DNA of 64,000 nt from Actinostola sp. cb2023 (taxonomy: Eukaryota; Cnidaria; Anthozoa; Actiniaria; Actinostolidae). Location of the stretch: NCBI GenBank assembly GCA_033675265.1, contig JAUJYZ010000214.1, positions 199,001-263,000 on the forward strand, written 5' to 3'. This document shows positions 25,001 through 34,802 of this stretch, piece by piece; position 1 is the first letter of the stretch; each line of letters begins with the position of its first letter. The position numbers and the translations under genes are program-made. The notes under the pieces are model-generated. The model made no database searches. It was not told the origin of the DNA and saw nothing but the letters and a program-made list of their open reading frames with translations.

Positions 25001-28000
25001 ATTGATCATTTATCTATCATTAATCATTAATCTATCATTAATCATTTATCTATCATTAATCATTTACCATCATTAATCATTTATCTATCATTGATCATTT
25101 ATCTATCATTGATCATTTATCTATCATTGATCATTTATCTATCATTAATAATAATCATTTTAATATATCATTAATCATCCATCTAACAGTGAGTGAGACT
25201 GCACCAAGTGCAGAAGTATAATGTAAGCTCTAAAGACTAATGTAAAGGACATTGTACAACACAAAAAGCATAAAAACCTACCCTATTAGGCAAATTAAAT
25301 ATGTACACTGAATACATATGTATTACTTGTGCAAACAAAATGACATGTAATAATACTTTAATCAAAACATTAACTATGGGTAATGTAATTACATGTAGTA
25401 ATACTTTAATCAAAACATTAACTATGGGTAATGTAATTACATGTAGTAATACTTTAATCAAAACATTAACTATGGGTAATGTAATTACATGTAGTAATAC
25501 TTTAATCAAAATAACTATGGGTAATGTAAACATGTAGTAATACTTTAATCAAAACATTAACTATGGGTAATGTAATTACATGTAATAATACTTTAATCAA
25601 AACATTAACTATGGGTAATGTAATTACATGTAATAATACTTTAATCAAAACATTAACTATGGGTAATGTAATTACATGTAATAATACTTTAATCAAAACA
25701 TTAACTATGGGTAATGTAATTACATGTAATAATACTTTAATCAAAACATTAACTATGGGTAATGTAATTACATGTAGTAATACTTTAATCAAAACATTAA
25801 CTATGGGTAATGTAATTACATGTAGTAATACTTTAATCAAAACATTAACTATGGGTAATGTAATTACATGTAGTAATACTTTAATCAAAACATTAACTAT
25901 GGGTAATGTAATTACATGTAGTAATACTTTAATCAAAACATTAACTATGGGTAATGTAATGTACATGTAGTAATACTTTAATCAAAACATTAACTATGGG
26001 TAATGTAATTACATGTAGTAATACTTTAATCAAAACATTAACTATGGGTAATGTAATTACATGTAATAATACTTTAATCAAAACATTAACTATGGGTAAT
26101 GTAATTACATGTAGTAATACTTTAATCAAAACATTAACTATGGGTAATGTAATTACATGTAATAATACTTTAATCAAAACATTAACTATGGGTAATGTAA
26201 TTACATGTAGTAATACTTTAATCAAAACATTAACTATGGGTAATGTAATTACATGTAATAATACTTTAATCAAAACATTAACTATGGGTAATGTAATTAC
26301 ATGTAGGTGCCAAATAAAACATTGTCATGTAGTCCAGAACTGCACCTTTCTCAATAACTATATAAATACTGGACACAAAATAAAATAAAGACTACGAGAA
26401 GTGCATACACTGTGATCTATTTAGGAAATTGACTCTCTCTAACCCAGCTCTTCTCTTCTGCTCTTTGCCATGCGTGTAAATAAAATTGGGTCGAGTTCTA
26501 GACTACCAGTAATGGGCCCTTCAGACCTTCAGAAATTAAAATTATTGTCATTTCTCAACCAATAAAACTCACCAAAAACATAAAATGCTAACGGCCATCC
26601 ATCATCAATAAACGTCAGAGAACTAAGCCACCCGCTTAAAGGCAGAGCAGAAATAGCACCAAAGTCACCTCCTGCATGTATGTAGAAATGGATTTATGTC
26701 ATATATGTCATAAGTATTTACATGTGTAATACTTACCAGTAAAGCAAAGTACTATGTAAGTGCTTGTAATATGTCATATATGTCATAAGCATTTACATGT
26801 GTAATACTTACCAGTAAAGCAAAGTACTATGTAAGTGCTTGTAATATGTCATACGCATTTACATGTGTAATACTTACCAGTAAAGCAAAGTACTATGTAA
26901 GTGCTTGTAATATGTCATAAGTATTTACATGTGTAATACTTACCAGTAAAGCAAAGTACTATGTAAGTGCTTGTAATATGTCATAAGTATTTACATGTGT
27001 AATACTTACCAGTAAAGCAAAGTACTATGTAAGTGCTTGTAATATGTCATAACCATTTACATGTGTAATACTTACCAGTAAAGCAAAGTACTATGTAAGT
27101 GCTTGTAATATGTCATATATGTCATAAGTATTTACATGTGTAATACTTACCAGTAAAGCAAAGTACTATGTAAGTGCTTGTAATATGTCATATATGTCAT
27201 AAGTATTTACATGTGTAATACTTACCAGTAAAGCAAAGTACTATGTAAGTGCTTGTAATATGTCATATATGTCATAAGCATTTACATGTGTAAGTAATAC
27301 TTACCAGTAAAGCAAAGTACTATGTAAGTGCTTGTAATATGTCATAAACATTTACATGTGTAATACTTACCAGTAAAGCAAAGTACTATGTAAGTGCTTG
27401 TAATATGTCATAACCATTTACATGTGTAATACTTACCACTAAACCAGTAAAGCAAAGTACTATGTAAGTGCTTGTAATATGTCATATATGTCATACGCAT
27501 TTACATGTGTAATACTTACCAGTAAAGCAAAGTACTATGTAAGTGCTTGTAATATGTCATATATGTCATACGCATTTACATGTGTAATACTTACCAGTAA
27601 AGCAAAGTACTATGTAAGTGCTTGTAATATGTCATATACATGTATGTCATAAGCATTTACATGTGTAATACTTACCAGTAAAGCAAAGTACTATGTAAGT
27701 GCTTCGTTCTAGTGGAGGAGCCCAACGACTCCACATTATTGTTGCAGCAGGATATGTCACACCCTGTACATTGAAAAACATTTCACTTTAAACAAAATGT
27801 ACAATTGTCAATCAATAACTTGATTGATAGATTGATTGATTAGTTAACTGGGTGATTGATTGATGGATGATTGATTAGTTAACACTAATTATGACACATT
27901 AATAAAGTTTATTATTATTATTATTATTATTAACTGGGTGATTGATGGATGATTGATTAGTTAACTGGGTGATTGATTGATGGATGATTGATTAGTTAAC

Positions 28001-31000
28001 TGGGTGATTGATTGATGGATGATTGATTAGTTAACTGGGTGATTGATGGATGATTGATTAGTTAACTGGGTGATTGATTGATGGATGATTGATTAGTTAA
28101 CTGGGTGATTGATTGATGGATGATTGATTAGTTAACTGGGTGATTGATTGATGGATGATTGATTAGTTAACTGGGTGATTGATTGATGGATGATTGATTA
28201 GTTAACTGGGTGATTGATTGATGGATGATTGATTGATTAGTTAACTGGGTGATTGATTGCTTGGATGATGGATTGATTGAATTTGGTTAGTTGGTTGGTA
28301 TATTGACTGGTTTGAATGATGATAAAAGTATGATATTTGAGTATTACCTCACTAAACCCTGCAAACACTCTAACAGCAATCAAAAACAATACGTGTGTCT
28401 TAGCGGCAATGGGTGTTAGACCAGTAAACAGTGCTGTAAAGAAGATTCCATAAGCCAAGACTTTCTTGCCTCCAAACCTATTAGCTAACCATCCTCCTGG
28501 CACTTGAGTTGCAACATACCCATAAAAAAACGCACTGAGTATAAAACCTGAATAGACAATACAAATAATGTTAAATGTGTACTTCTATCATTTATACTGA
28601 AAGGACAACCCTGTTTAATAAAGGTTTTACTACTACTACTAATACTAGTCTACCTTTATGGCAGTGAATGCTGCCACACAAAATGTTATGCCGGAAATGT
28701 GGACATAATTAATGCAAAAGTACTGAAGGCATTGTTATGAGAAGCATGTCATCAAAGATGGGCAACAATTTTGTAGTCCAGAAGTAATTATTTCAGTCAA
28801 ATTCTGTAAATGATACGTCTATTAGTGTTTTTTTTTTCGTTAAACATTCTCCAAACATCCTCTTTCAGCCCCTCGGCCGTTTTTAAAATTTACAATACAC
28901 GGTACTAAGGCATAAATGACCCTAAAAATGATCAGGTTAAATGTGTCATTTTTCATAAAACAGTCATATTTTCAAAAGTCAGATTCAATGTCATGAAATA
29001 AAAATTTCAGAGTTTATTTAGTAAAGGTAGTATGTGATTTTAACTTACTCATTGGCAAAATCTGATGCAATGATGACATCATAATAAAAAGTTGCAATTG
29101 TGGTGAAATTTGAATTTAAACACAAGCGTAAAACAAAGTACAAATTTCGAAAGAGAATAACATCCTGTGCATTTCGTGCAATTTTCATGTTACGATTATT
29201 ACAACCTGAGTTATAAAGGATTTAGTTTTTTGATGACGTCAATTCCTATGACGTCATCCGAAAAAGAAAATCACAGTTTGCAGGGACAGAAATCAGTAAA
29301 ATCACTGTAATGGCATTTATTATTTTCATAGAAGTGTATCAAGTCTACAAAATGCTGGATTTTTTTGTTCCTGAACTCTATCAGATATATTTTAAAATAA
29401 CTGTGACGACGTTTCAGCCTTTTTTATCAATTTTTAAAATATTATTTGAACTATTTACACTAAAAAAATCAAAAATCAAAAAACATACAATTTTCCACAT
29501 ATCAAACTTCTTTCAACATGTAAAGTTTGGTGCTAAAATGTTTTCAAACCAAAAAGTAGTTTGAAGAAGTTTGTTTTACCCCATTGTTTTGTATGAATTA
29601 TTTCCTGCCAAATTTTCCCGGGAAAAAAAATCAAGTTAAAAATATTCATAACTTTAGTTTCCCTCGTCCAATTTCAAAACGGTTTTCGATTTTAATGTTG
29701 TTATCACGAGAAGAACAAACTAATATTAGTTTTGGGATTTTCAAAAAAATTCAATCTGATCATTTTGGGGTCATTTATGCCCACTGTGATAAGATCAAAT
29801 AATTTCGAAAAACAAATTGAATGTTCAATCTTAACAAGAACGCATGAGCCGATTTGACATTAACCAATCAGAGTAAGATGTTCACATGTTCTTGTTCATT
29901 TCAGGCGTGGGAATGGATAACTGTTATTGGTTAAAATAGTTTTGAAAATAATTAGCAGATTTCTTTACAAAAATCCCAAATGATATTTACAATGTAAACG
30001 ACTTTCATCGTAAAAAGAATTCTATAAAGCCTTTTAATAAATCCCACAATGCATGATTTTCCGCGCTTGATGTCAAATTTATTCTTTTGAATTCCATTTT
30101 CGTTCATTGTGTTCAGTCTTTGTATATTTTGAATAGAATTCAAAAGAATAAATTTGACGTCAAGCGCGGAAAATCATGCATTGTGGGATTTATTAAAAGG
30201 GCCTATATTATAGTTATTATTTCTTTACTAACTGAAGGGATCAATTGTCTTCGCAATTTGCTTCTGGAGGAAAGGTCATGCACGTGTTAGCGATGCCTTG
30301 CATTGTGGTCCCTGCGCTTTCAGATATTTCACTTTGCGCATTAACCAGCCTGCTTTGCAGCTTTGATCTTGCCGTTAACCACAATTCCTTGCGTTTTGCA
30401 AGCAAAATGCCCAAAGACCCCTATATATTGTTTATATATGTCGATTAGAGAGCTGCCTTGCTTGCTCGCTTCAGGCTCGTTCGCTGTGGCAGCAATCAGT
30501 CAGACTTACCCTGAGTTCTTGGATCCCAGTTGAATGGTCCATCCTATATAAAAACTGTTATCAGGGCTAGATATCAAGATAACCACAGGGAGCCCAAATC
30601 AAGCCGTCCAACACTGACCACAGGGTACCCAAATCAAGCCGTCCAACACTGACCACAGGGTACCCAAATCAAGCCATCCAACACTGACCACAGGGAGCCC
30701 AAATCAAGCCGTCCAACACTGACCACAGGGTACCCAAATCAAGCCGTCCAACACTGACCACAGGGAGCCCAAATCAAGCCGTCCAACACTGACCACAGGG
30801 AGCCCAAATCAAGCCGTCCAACACTGACCACAGGGTACCCAAATCAAGCCGTCCAACACTGACCACAGGGGGAGCCCAAATCAAGCCGTCCAACACTGAC
30901 CACAGGGAGCCCAAATCAAGCCGTCCAACACTGACCACAGGGTACCCAAATCAAGCCATCCAACACTGACCACAGGGTACCCAAATCAAGCCGTCCTACA

Positions 31001-33483
31001 CTGACCACAGGGAGCCCAAATCAAGCCGTCCAACACTGACCACAGGGAGCCCAAATCAAGCCATCCAACACTGACCACAGGGAGCCCAAATCAAGCCGTC
31101 CAACACTGACCACAGGGAGCCCAAATCAAGCCGTCCAACACTGACCACAGGCACACCGCGTCTGCACATGTGCGAGCTTTCTCCTGCATCAACAATATTA
31201 AAGGAAGAATGCAAAAACAGTCGACCATTTTGGCTCGCCAAACGTAACTACAAACTCCAATAACTTTTTTGATAAATAAAAAAGTAAAAAGGTAAACTCG
31301 TAGTTTATAGAAAATAGGATAATCTTTAAACTCATCACCAATAGATGAGCTTGGGGTTGGGTGCCAGAGTGGGACTGACCTCGCTAGTCCGAGTCTCTCA
31401 CGGAGGTCACCATGGCAACCATGCCACAGTCCACCCCCCTTGCACCTGTCACACTGACTTCTTGTTAGTCAGTGGAGTAAAACAAATATATGGCTTACCT
31501 GTTTAATACTTACCATAAGATGGGAGGGTAGGGCGGGAAAATTGATCCGCAATGATCAGCTTAGCAATGAGATTCTCGATTCGCTCAAGTGCCTGTTGAC
31601 TCCACAATGGACAGCAAAAGGGGCGAACAGCGGATGACACATGTATTTGTAGCCCCTGCCCAAGTCTAGGGGTCCCCCACGCTTCGGTACCGAAGCAAGA
31701 CCACTGGCCAGCATTGTCTCGAGTTTAACCTTGCCTAAATTTCATTTAGCCTCATTTAAACTCATCACCAATAGATGAGCTTGGGGTTGGGTGCCAGAGT
31801 GGGACTGACCTCGCTAGTTCGAGTCCCTCATGGAGGTCACCATGGCAACCATGCCACAGTCCACCCCAAGGTAATGCTCTCCTGTGCTTGGAGAGAGGAG
31901 GGACTATGGAAGTGGTGACCATGGAACCTCCATTCCAAACCAACCCCAAGCACACCAGCCACCCTGAAGTGGGGCTAGTATTAACCCCCTGAGTACACAG
32001 GTTGATAAACCAGAATAATAATTTGAGAGCTAGGAGACCATCTGTCTCACAAGCCTAAGCTGTTGTTATTGATACTGCTACTGTTGTTGCTGCTGCTGCT
32101 GCTGTGATATTGGCACTGCTACTGTTATTATTGCTGCTGTTGTTGCTACTGCTATTGCTACTCCTGTTGCTGCTGTTCTTGCTGCTACTGCTGCTAAGTA
32201 TTGCTGCTGTTGCCACTGTTATTGCTGCTGTTGCCACTGTTATTGCGGCTATTGCTGTTGCTTCTGCTGTTGCTACTGTTGCTAATGCTGTTAAATATTG
32301 CTGCTGCCACCGTTAGTGCTGCTACTGCTGTTGCTACTTCTGCTGTTGTTGCTGCTGTTGCTTCTGCTGTTGTTGCTGCTGTTGCTACTGCTGCTAAGAT
32401 TTGCTGCTGTTGCCACCACTATTGCTGCTATTGCTACTTCTGTTGTTGCTACTGCTGCTTCTGCTGTTGCTAATACTGCTAAGTATTGCTGCTGTTGCCA
32501 TCGTTATTGCTGCTATTGTTGTTGCTGCTTCTGCTGTTGTTGCTGCTGCTGCTCCACAACGGACAGCAAAAGGGGCGAACAGCGGATGACACATGTATTT
32601 GTAGCCCCTGCCCAAGTCTAGGGGTCCCCCACGCTTCGGTACCGAAGCAAGACCGCTGGCCAGCATTATCTCGAGTTTAACCTTGCCTAAATTTCATTTA
32701 GCCTCATTTAACCTGTAGAAATTTAGAGCTTAACTTTGAAGTAACTTGTTTAATTTTCGATGTTTTCAGGCATTTGACCGCTGTGTGGACCACAGGGTAC
32801 CCAAATCAAGTCGTCCAACTCTGACCACAGGGAGCCCAAATCAAGCCGTCCAACACTGACCACAGGGAGCCCAAATCGAATGAAATTTTCTCTCGACACA
32901 CAAAATTACTTTGAAAGAATATTTAATGTCTGAAGAAAATGTTAGGTTTAATTAAACAAACCACAGGATTATTGTGGATGTTTTACCGGCATCCACCAAA
33001 TATAGCTGTGTTCCATTCACAACCTCGTCCAATCAATCAACAAGTGGAAGATGTCAAGAAAATCAATGAAACCTCTATTTATCCCTTTACTAGTTCAACA
33101 ATATTGTCATCGAAAAGACCAAATTTACGGCTACACAGAGTATCATAAACCACAAAGCTAGCAGGTCGTCCAGTTATTTTACTCACCTCATTCACGTCGG
33201 TTGAATTTCCACGATATCTTCTGCATTCTGGCTCAATAATTGTATTCCCCGAGGCTCGCTCAGCATAAGTTTGGTTAACCATGGCTACTAAAGCTACACT
33301 AAGGTTAACTCTCATTCCATAGACAGCCACGAACCCACAGAACTGCAAACATACCAGCACATTTCGACAGCAAAACAACCTGGAAGTAAAACTAACATTG
33401 TCTTTTGAACTCGATGTTGAACTGTCAGTAAGACCAGACAGTAGTTTAGTAGTTTCAATATCATCTGGGTCGTCGTAGTCCAT
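16005..33483 (-). CDS. SLC17A5-like: Sialin-like SLC17 transporter, complete, 10 exons, 546 aa
   Basis: This is a major facilitator anion transporter of the SLC17 family (sialin, vesicular glutamate and phosphate transporters), expected in lysosomal or vesicle membranes with proton or membrane-potential coupled export. Exons in order: 33483-33187, 30543-30510, 28547-28348, 27763-27676, 26671-26573, 23061-22925, 22731-22582, 22501-22369, 18239-17995, 16262-16005. Phases all join. The N-terminus carries a dileucine signal ETTKLL (10-15), as expected for lysosomal sorting. TM1 contains [14 protein letters not shown] with the family Arg58. NQT (70-72) and NST (93-95) are possible glycosylation sites in the first lumenal loop. 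Later landmarks are [50 protein letters not shown] and [12 protein letters not shown]. Substrate cannot be read from sequence; SLC17A5 is the closest by motif, but invertebrate paralogues are many. Introns carry very large satellites and a donor-site array after exon 4. Confidence 0.93.
16370..16800. mobile_element. Cluster of palindromic segments, SLC17 last intron
   Basis: Three hairpin-forming parts follow each other: CGATCTGTATGGGATTTAC with its complement (16409-16475), AAGGAATGGTCAACGCTTC with its complement (about 16538-16625), and repeated GAGTTATGGATGCACGC segments (16573-16742). This is probably one or two decayed foldback elements. Boundaries are unclear. Confidence 0.5.
17236..17458. 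mobile_element. Foldback element with GATGGACAATGTGTC motif
   Basis: Arms of about 75 bases are inverted copies, running from ATCAAGTAGATTTTTG to its complement on the right. Both arms contain GGACAATGTGTC next to GAAAGCTAGGTCATC, a retroelement-terminus-like motif related in layout to the hammerhead-like sequences elsewhere here but with a degenerate core. Confidence 0.55.
17667..17916. mobile_element. TA-flanked MITE, family B copy 1, SLC17 intron
   Basis: The inverted ends share TTGCAGAAACGTTGTAG and TATACATTTATACAAATATC, flanked by TA. A second copy is at 58028-58237 in the RabGAP gene. Length is about 250 bp; it is non-coding. Confidence 0.75.
18400..22165. repeat. ~3.7-kb GTGA/GTAA tetranucleotide-derived satellite
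   Basis: Mixed GTGA, GTAA, ATGA and GCGA tetramers with recurrent GTAATTAGTGAGTGAG blocks fill the SLC17 intron between exons 22501-22369 and 18239-17995. Blocks of roughly 100 to 200 bases recur in nearly the same order, so a higher-order repeat has been laid over the simple repeat. One transposon insertion (19371-19513) interrupts it. Confidence 0.95.
19371..19513. mobile_element. 143-bp hairpin MITE inserted in the tetranucleotide satellite
   Basis: The ends AGAGTGCAATTTAGAAAAGC and GCTTTTCTAAATAGCACTCT are inverted copies and the inside is AT-rich and partly palindromic. AAGT lies on both sides and may be the target duplication, though the surrounding repeat makes that ambiguous. Confidence 0.7.
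22186..22316. mobile_element. Small inverted-repeat element at the edge of the satellite
   Basis: GTGTACCGGCACAGTTGA near 22188 and its complement near 22315, each next to an AATTCAATAG segment, enclose about 60 bases. It lies between the satellite and SLC17 exon 22501-22369. Confidence 0.6.
23080..25185. repeat. 2.1-kb ATTAATC-type satellite, SLC17 intron
   Basis: Short units of 7, 11 and 18 bases built from TCATTAATC and TCTATCATTAATC alternate. TTGATC and TTTATC variants become commoner toward the right end, giving a gradient of subfamilies. It lies between SLC17 exons 26671-26573 and 23061-22925. Open frames here read as MINDRL or similar and are artefacts. Confidence 0.95.
25344..26306. 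repeat. 48-bp minisatellite, SLC17 intron
   Basis: About 20 copies of a 48-base unit with ACATGTAGTAATACTTTAAT and CATTAACTATGGGTAATG. Because 48 is divisible by three, both strands show long open frames with a 16-residue period. There is no start, stop or codon signature of a gene. Confidence 0.95.
26700..27700 (-). repeat. Donor-site minisatellite after SLC17 exon 4
   Basis: Fourteen copies of a 66 to 81 base unit. On the minus strand each unit contains the last ~29 bases of exon 27763-27676 (AAGCACTTACATAGTACTTT, then GCTTTACTG) followed by the donor GTAAGTATTAC. The rightmost copy is the real exon end. The intron therefore carries 13 additional perfect donor sites with exon-like flanks. 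Confidence 0.93.
27830..28262. repeat. ~35-bp GATT-rich minisatellite, SLC17 intron
   Basis: About ten units of TGATTGATGGATGATTGATT and AGTTAACTGGG, with a short TTA microsatellite inside near 27905-27932. It lies between SLC17 exons 28547-28348 and 27763-27676. Confidence 0.9.
28909..29782. mobile_element. ~870-bp terminal-inverted-repeat element, SLC17 intron
   Basis: The left end GGCATAAATGACCCTAAAAA and the right end (complement of GGCATAAATGACCCCAAAAT) are inverted for about 30 bases, followed by TGATCAG on both sides. The inside is AT-rich and non-coding. No clear target duplication was found. Confidence 0.6.
30028..30206. mobile_element. Hairpin element with ~65-bp inverted arms, SLC17 intron
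   Basis: The arms run from CCTTTTAATAAATCCCACAA through CATGATTTTCCGCGCTTGA to a central spacer and back. They are almost identical, so the element is either young or under gene conversion. No coding sequence. Confidence 0.7.
30590..31152. repeat. ~35-bp minisatellite, SLC17 first intron
   Basis: About 16 units of GACCACAGGGAGCCCAAATC plus AAGCCGTCCAACACT alternate between GAGCCC and GTACCC variants. Two to three isolated units recur at 32788-32876, more than 1.6 kb away, after unrelated sequence. Confidence 0.9.
31329..32709. repeat. Local segmental duplications, SLC17 first intron
   Basis: A ~108-base segment with GATGAGCTTGGGGTTGGGTG occurs at 31329-31436 and 31759-31866. A ~160-base segment with GGGGCGAACAGCGGATGAC occurs at 31601-31759 and 32550-32709. 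The copies are above 95 percent identical by eye. They suggest duplication of a dispersed element, later separated by the trinucleotide array. Confidence 0.75.
32060..32555. repeat. Imperfect GCT/GTT trinucleotide array
   Basis: About 500 bases of GCTGCTGTTGCTACTGCT-type triplets with interspersed TATT. Leucine-rich, cysteine-rich or serine-rich open frames in it are artefacts of the triplet period. Confidence 0.95.
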
Positions 33484-33658
33484 AGTTGTCCAGCAAGATG
33501 GCCTTTACGGTTACGTGGATATAATATATTTTTTGTGCCCAGCAAACGTACGAAAACTAACCAGTTCTGTTTTCAAAACATGTGATCTGTGACGTATTCT
33601 TATATTGTGCGGTGGGCTACCTGTGCTTCTGCTTTAGCCGAATAGACTAGTCTACCAG

Positions 33659-33764
33659 TAGTCTCCTTCGCATCCGTTTTTAGTTCCGTCACGTAACGCT
33701 CTCGGTCCACAAGGGGGCCGAGAGCGTTACGTGACGGAACTAAAAACGGCTGCGAAGGAGACTA
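33659..33764. mobile_element. 106-bp hairpin MITE with 9-bp target duplication (Mutator-like)
   Basis: GTCTACCAG directly flanks both ends (33650-33658 and 33765-33773). The element starts TAGTCTCCTTCGCA and ends with the complement. Its two arms (about 48 bases) are almost perfect inverted copies around a short spacer. A 9-bp duplication is typical of Mutator-like (MULE) transposition. Confidence 0.88.
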
Positions 33765-34221
33765 GTCTACCAGCTGATTAGACATTTATATTACATGTGT
33801 GTTTAGTAGACCGTCATTTATTAGTTGATACTTATTTCTACAGCAAAAGATAACTAGAAGCAGGTAGCCACAAAAACAATCGATGCGACAGACTCAGTCC
33901 AGCTCCCGATGGGTGTTACACAGGGAGCCCAATGACTGACAAAAACCTATTTTTTTGCACTATTATTTAGAAGAAAATGTGTTATCCTTTCCTTCCTCTT
34001 TTTAATAAGGTTTTTATTACCGGTATAAAATAGGGGCAGGAAGTGATTAATTTTGTTAGATTAATTTATTGGACCAATAAAATATGTAGCAAATGGAGAC
34101 TGGAAAAGAAGATGACATTATCAATATTGTCAGCCAATTTGACATCCTTGGAAGATGCATGCCAATTTCACTGTTGTCGAAAGTAATGTCAGAAAAATTC
34201 AGTGAAGATCTGTGGATTTCT

Positions 34222-34332
34222 TAGTCTCCCTTGCAGCCGTGTTCAGTGTCATCACACAGAGCGTTGCGTGACAACACTGTCATCACGCAGAGCGTTGCGT
34301 GACGACACTAAACACGGCTGCGAGGGAGACTA
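34222..34332. mobile_element. 111-bp hairpin MITE with 9-bp target duplication (Mutator-like)
   Basis: TGGATTTCT flanks both ends (34213-34221 and 34333-34341). The ends TAGTCTCCC and GGGAGACTA match the neighbour at 33659-33764, so both belong to one family. Inside are two GAGCGTTGCGTGAC units. Confidence 0.88.
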
Positions 34333-34407
34333 TGGATTTCTGGGCCTTTACATCCTTTACTGACTTTGAGCACTTTAATGGTTTCCCTTAATTAAGCACT
34401 TCTTTCA

Positions 34408-34568
34408 CACGTATCCAGACTGTATTTGGATAGTGAGCCTATGTCATACAGGGTGTTCACACGTATCCAGACTGTATTTGGATAGTGAGCCTATGTCATA
34501 CAGGGTGTTCACACGTATCCAGACTGTATTTGGATAGTGAGCCTATAATGTCATACAGGGTGTTCAAC
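34408..34568. repeat. Three 52-bp tandem units downstream of DDX21
   Basis: Three near-identical units with CACACGTATCCAGACTGTAT and GTCATACAGGGTGTT. They lie just past the predicted 3' end of the minus-strand helicase gene. Confidence 0.9.
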
Positions 34569-34634
34569 TGCTAGATTGATTGACTGCACCTAAACTGAAG
34601 AATTAGCCACAAATATTTTTGGTGCAAATAAAGT

Positions 34635-34640
34635 TTTATT
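34635..34640 (-). promoter_or_regulatory. Candidate poly(A) signal of the helicase gene
   Basis: AATAAA on the minus strand, about 165 bases past the stop codon at 34805-34803. It is the clearest canonical signal in that stretch. Confidence 0.5.
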
Positions 34641-34802
34641 TATCTTTACTTTTATAATATTCAATTCCATAAATATTGTAGGACTAAAAACAAGGATAAC
34701 ATGGCAGGTTTTACATATCCTGTGAACAGCCATCCCCTCTCATGTACGAGAGTATGTTTACAGGATACATGTCTATTTCTTTCCCATTTATTTGATGGTG
34801 TT

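Noticed and set aside
26700..27660. Extra SLC17 exons in the array
   Set aside because: The copies contain only the exon end and donor, with no acceptor of their own, so they are alternative donors at most and not cassette exons.
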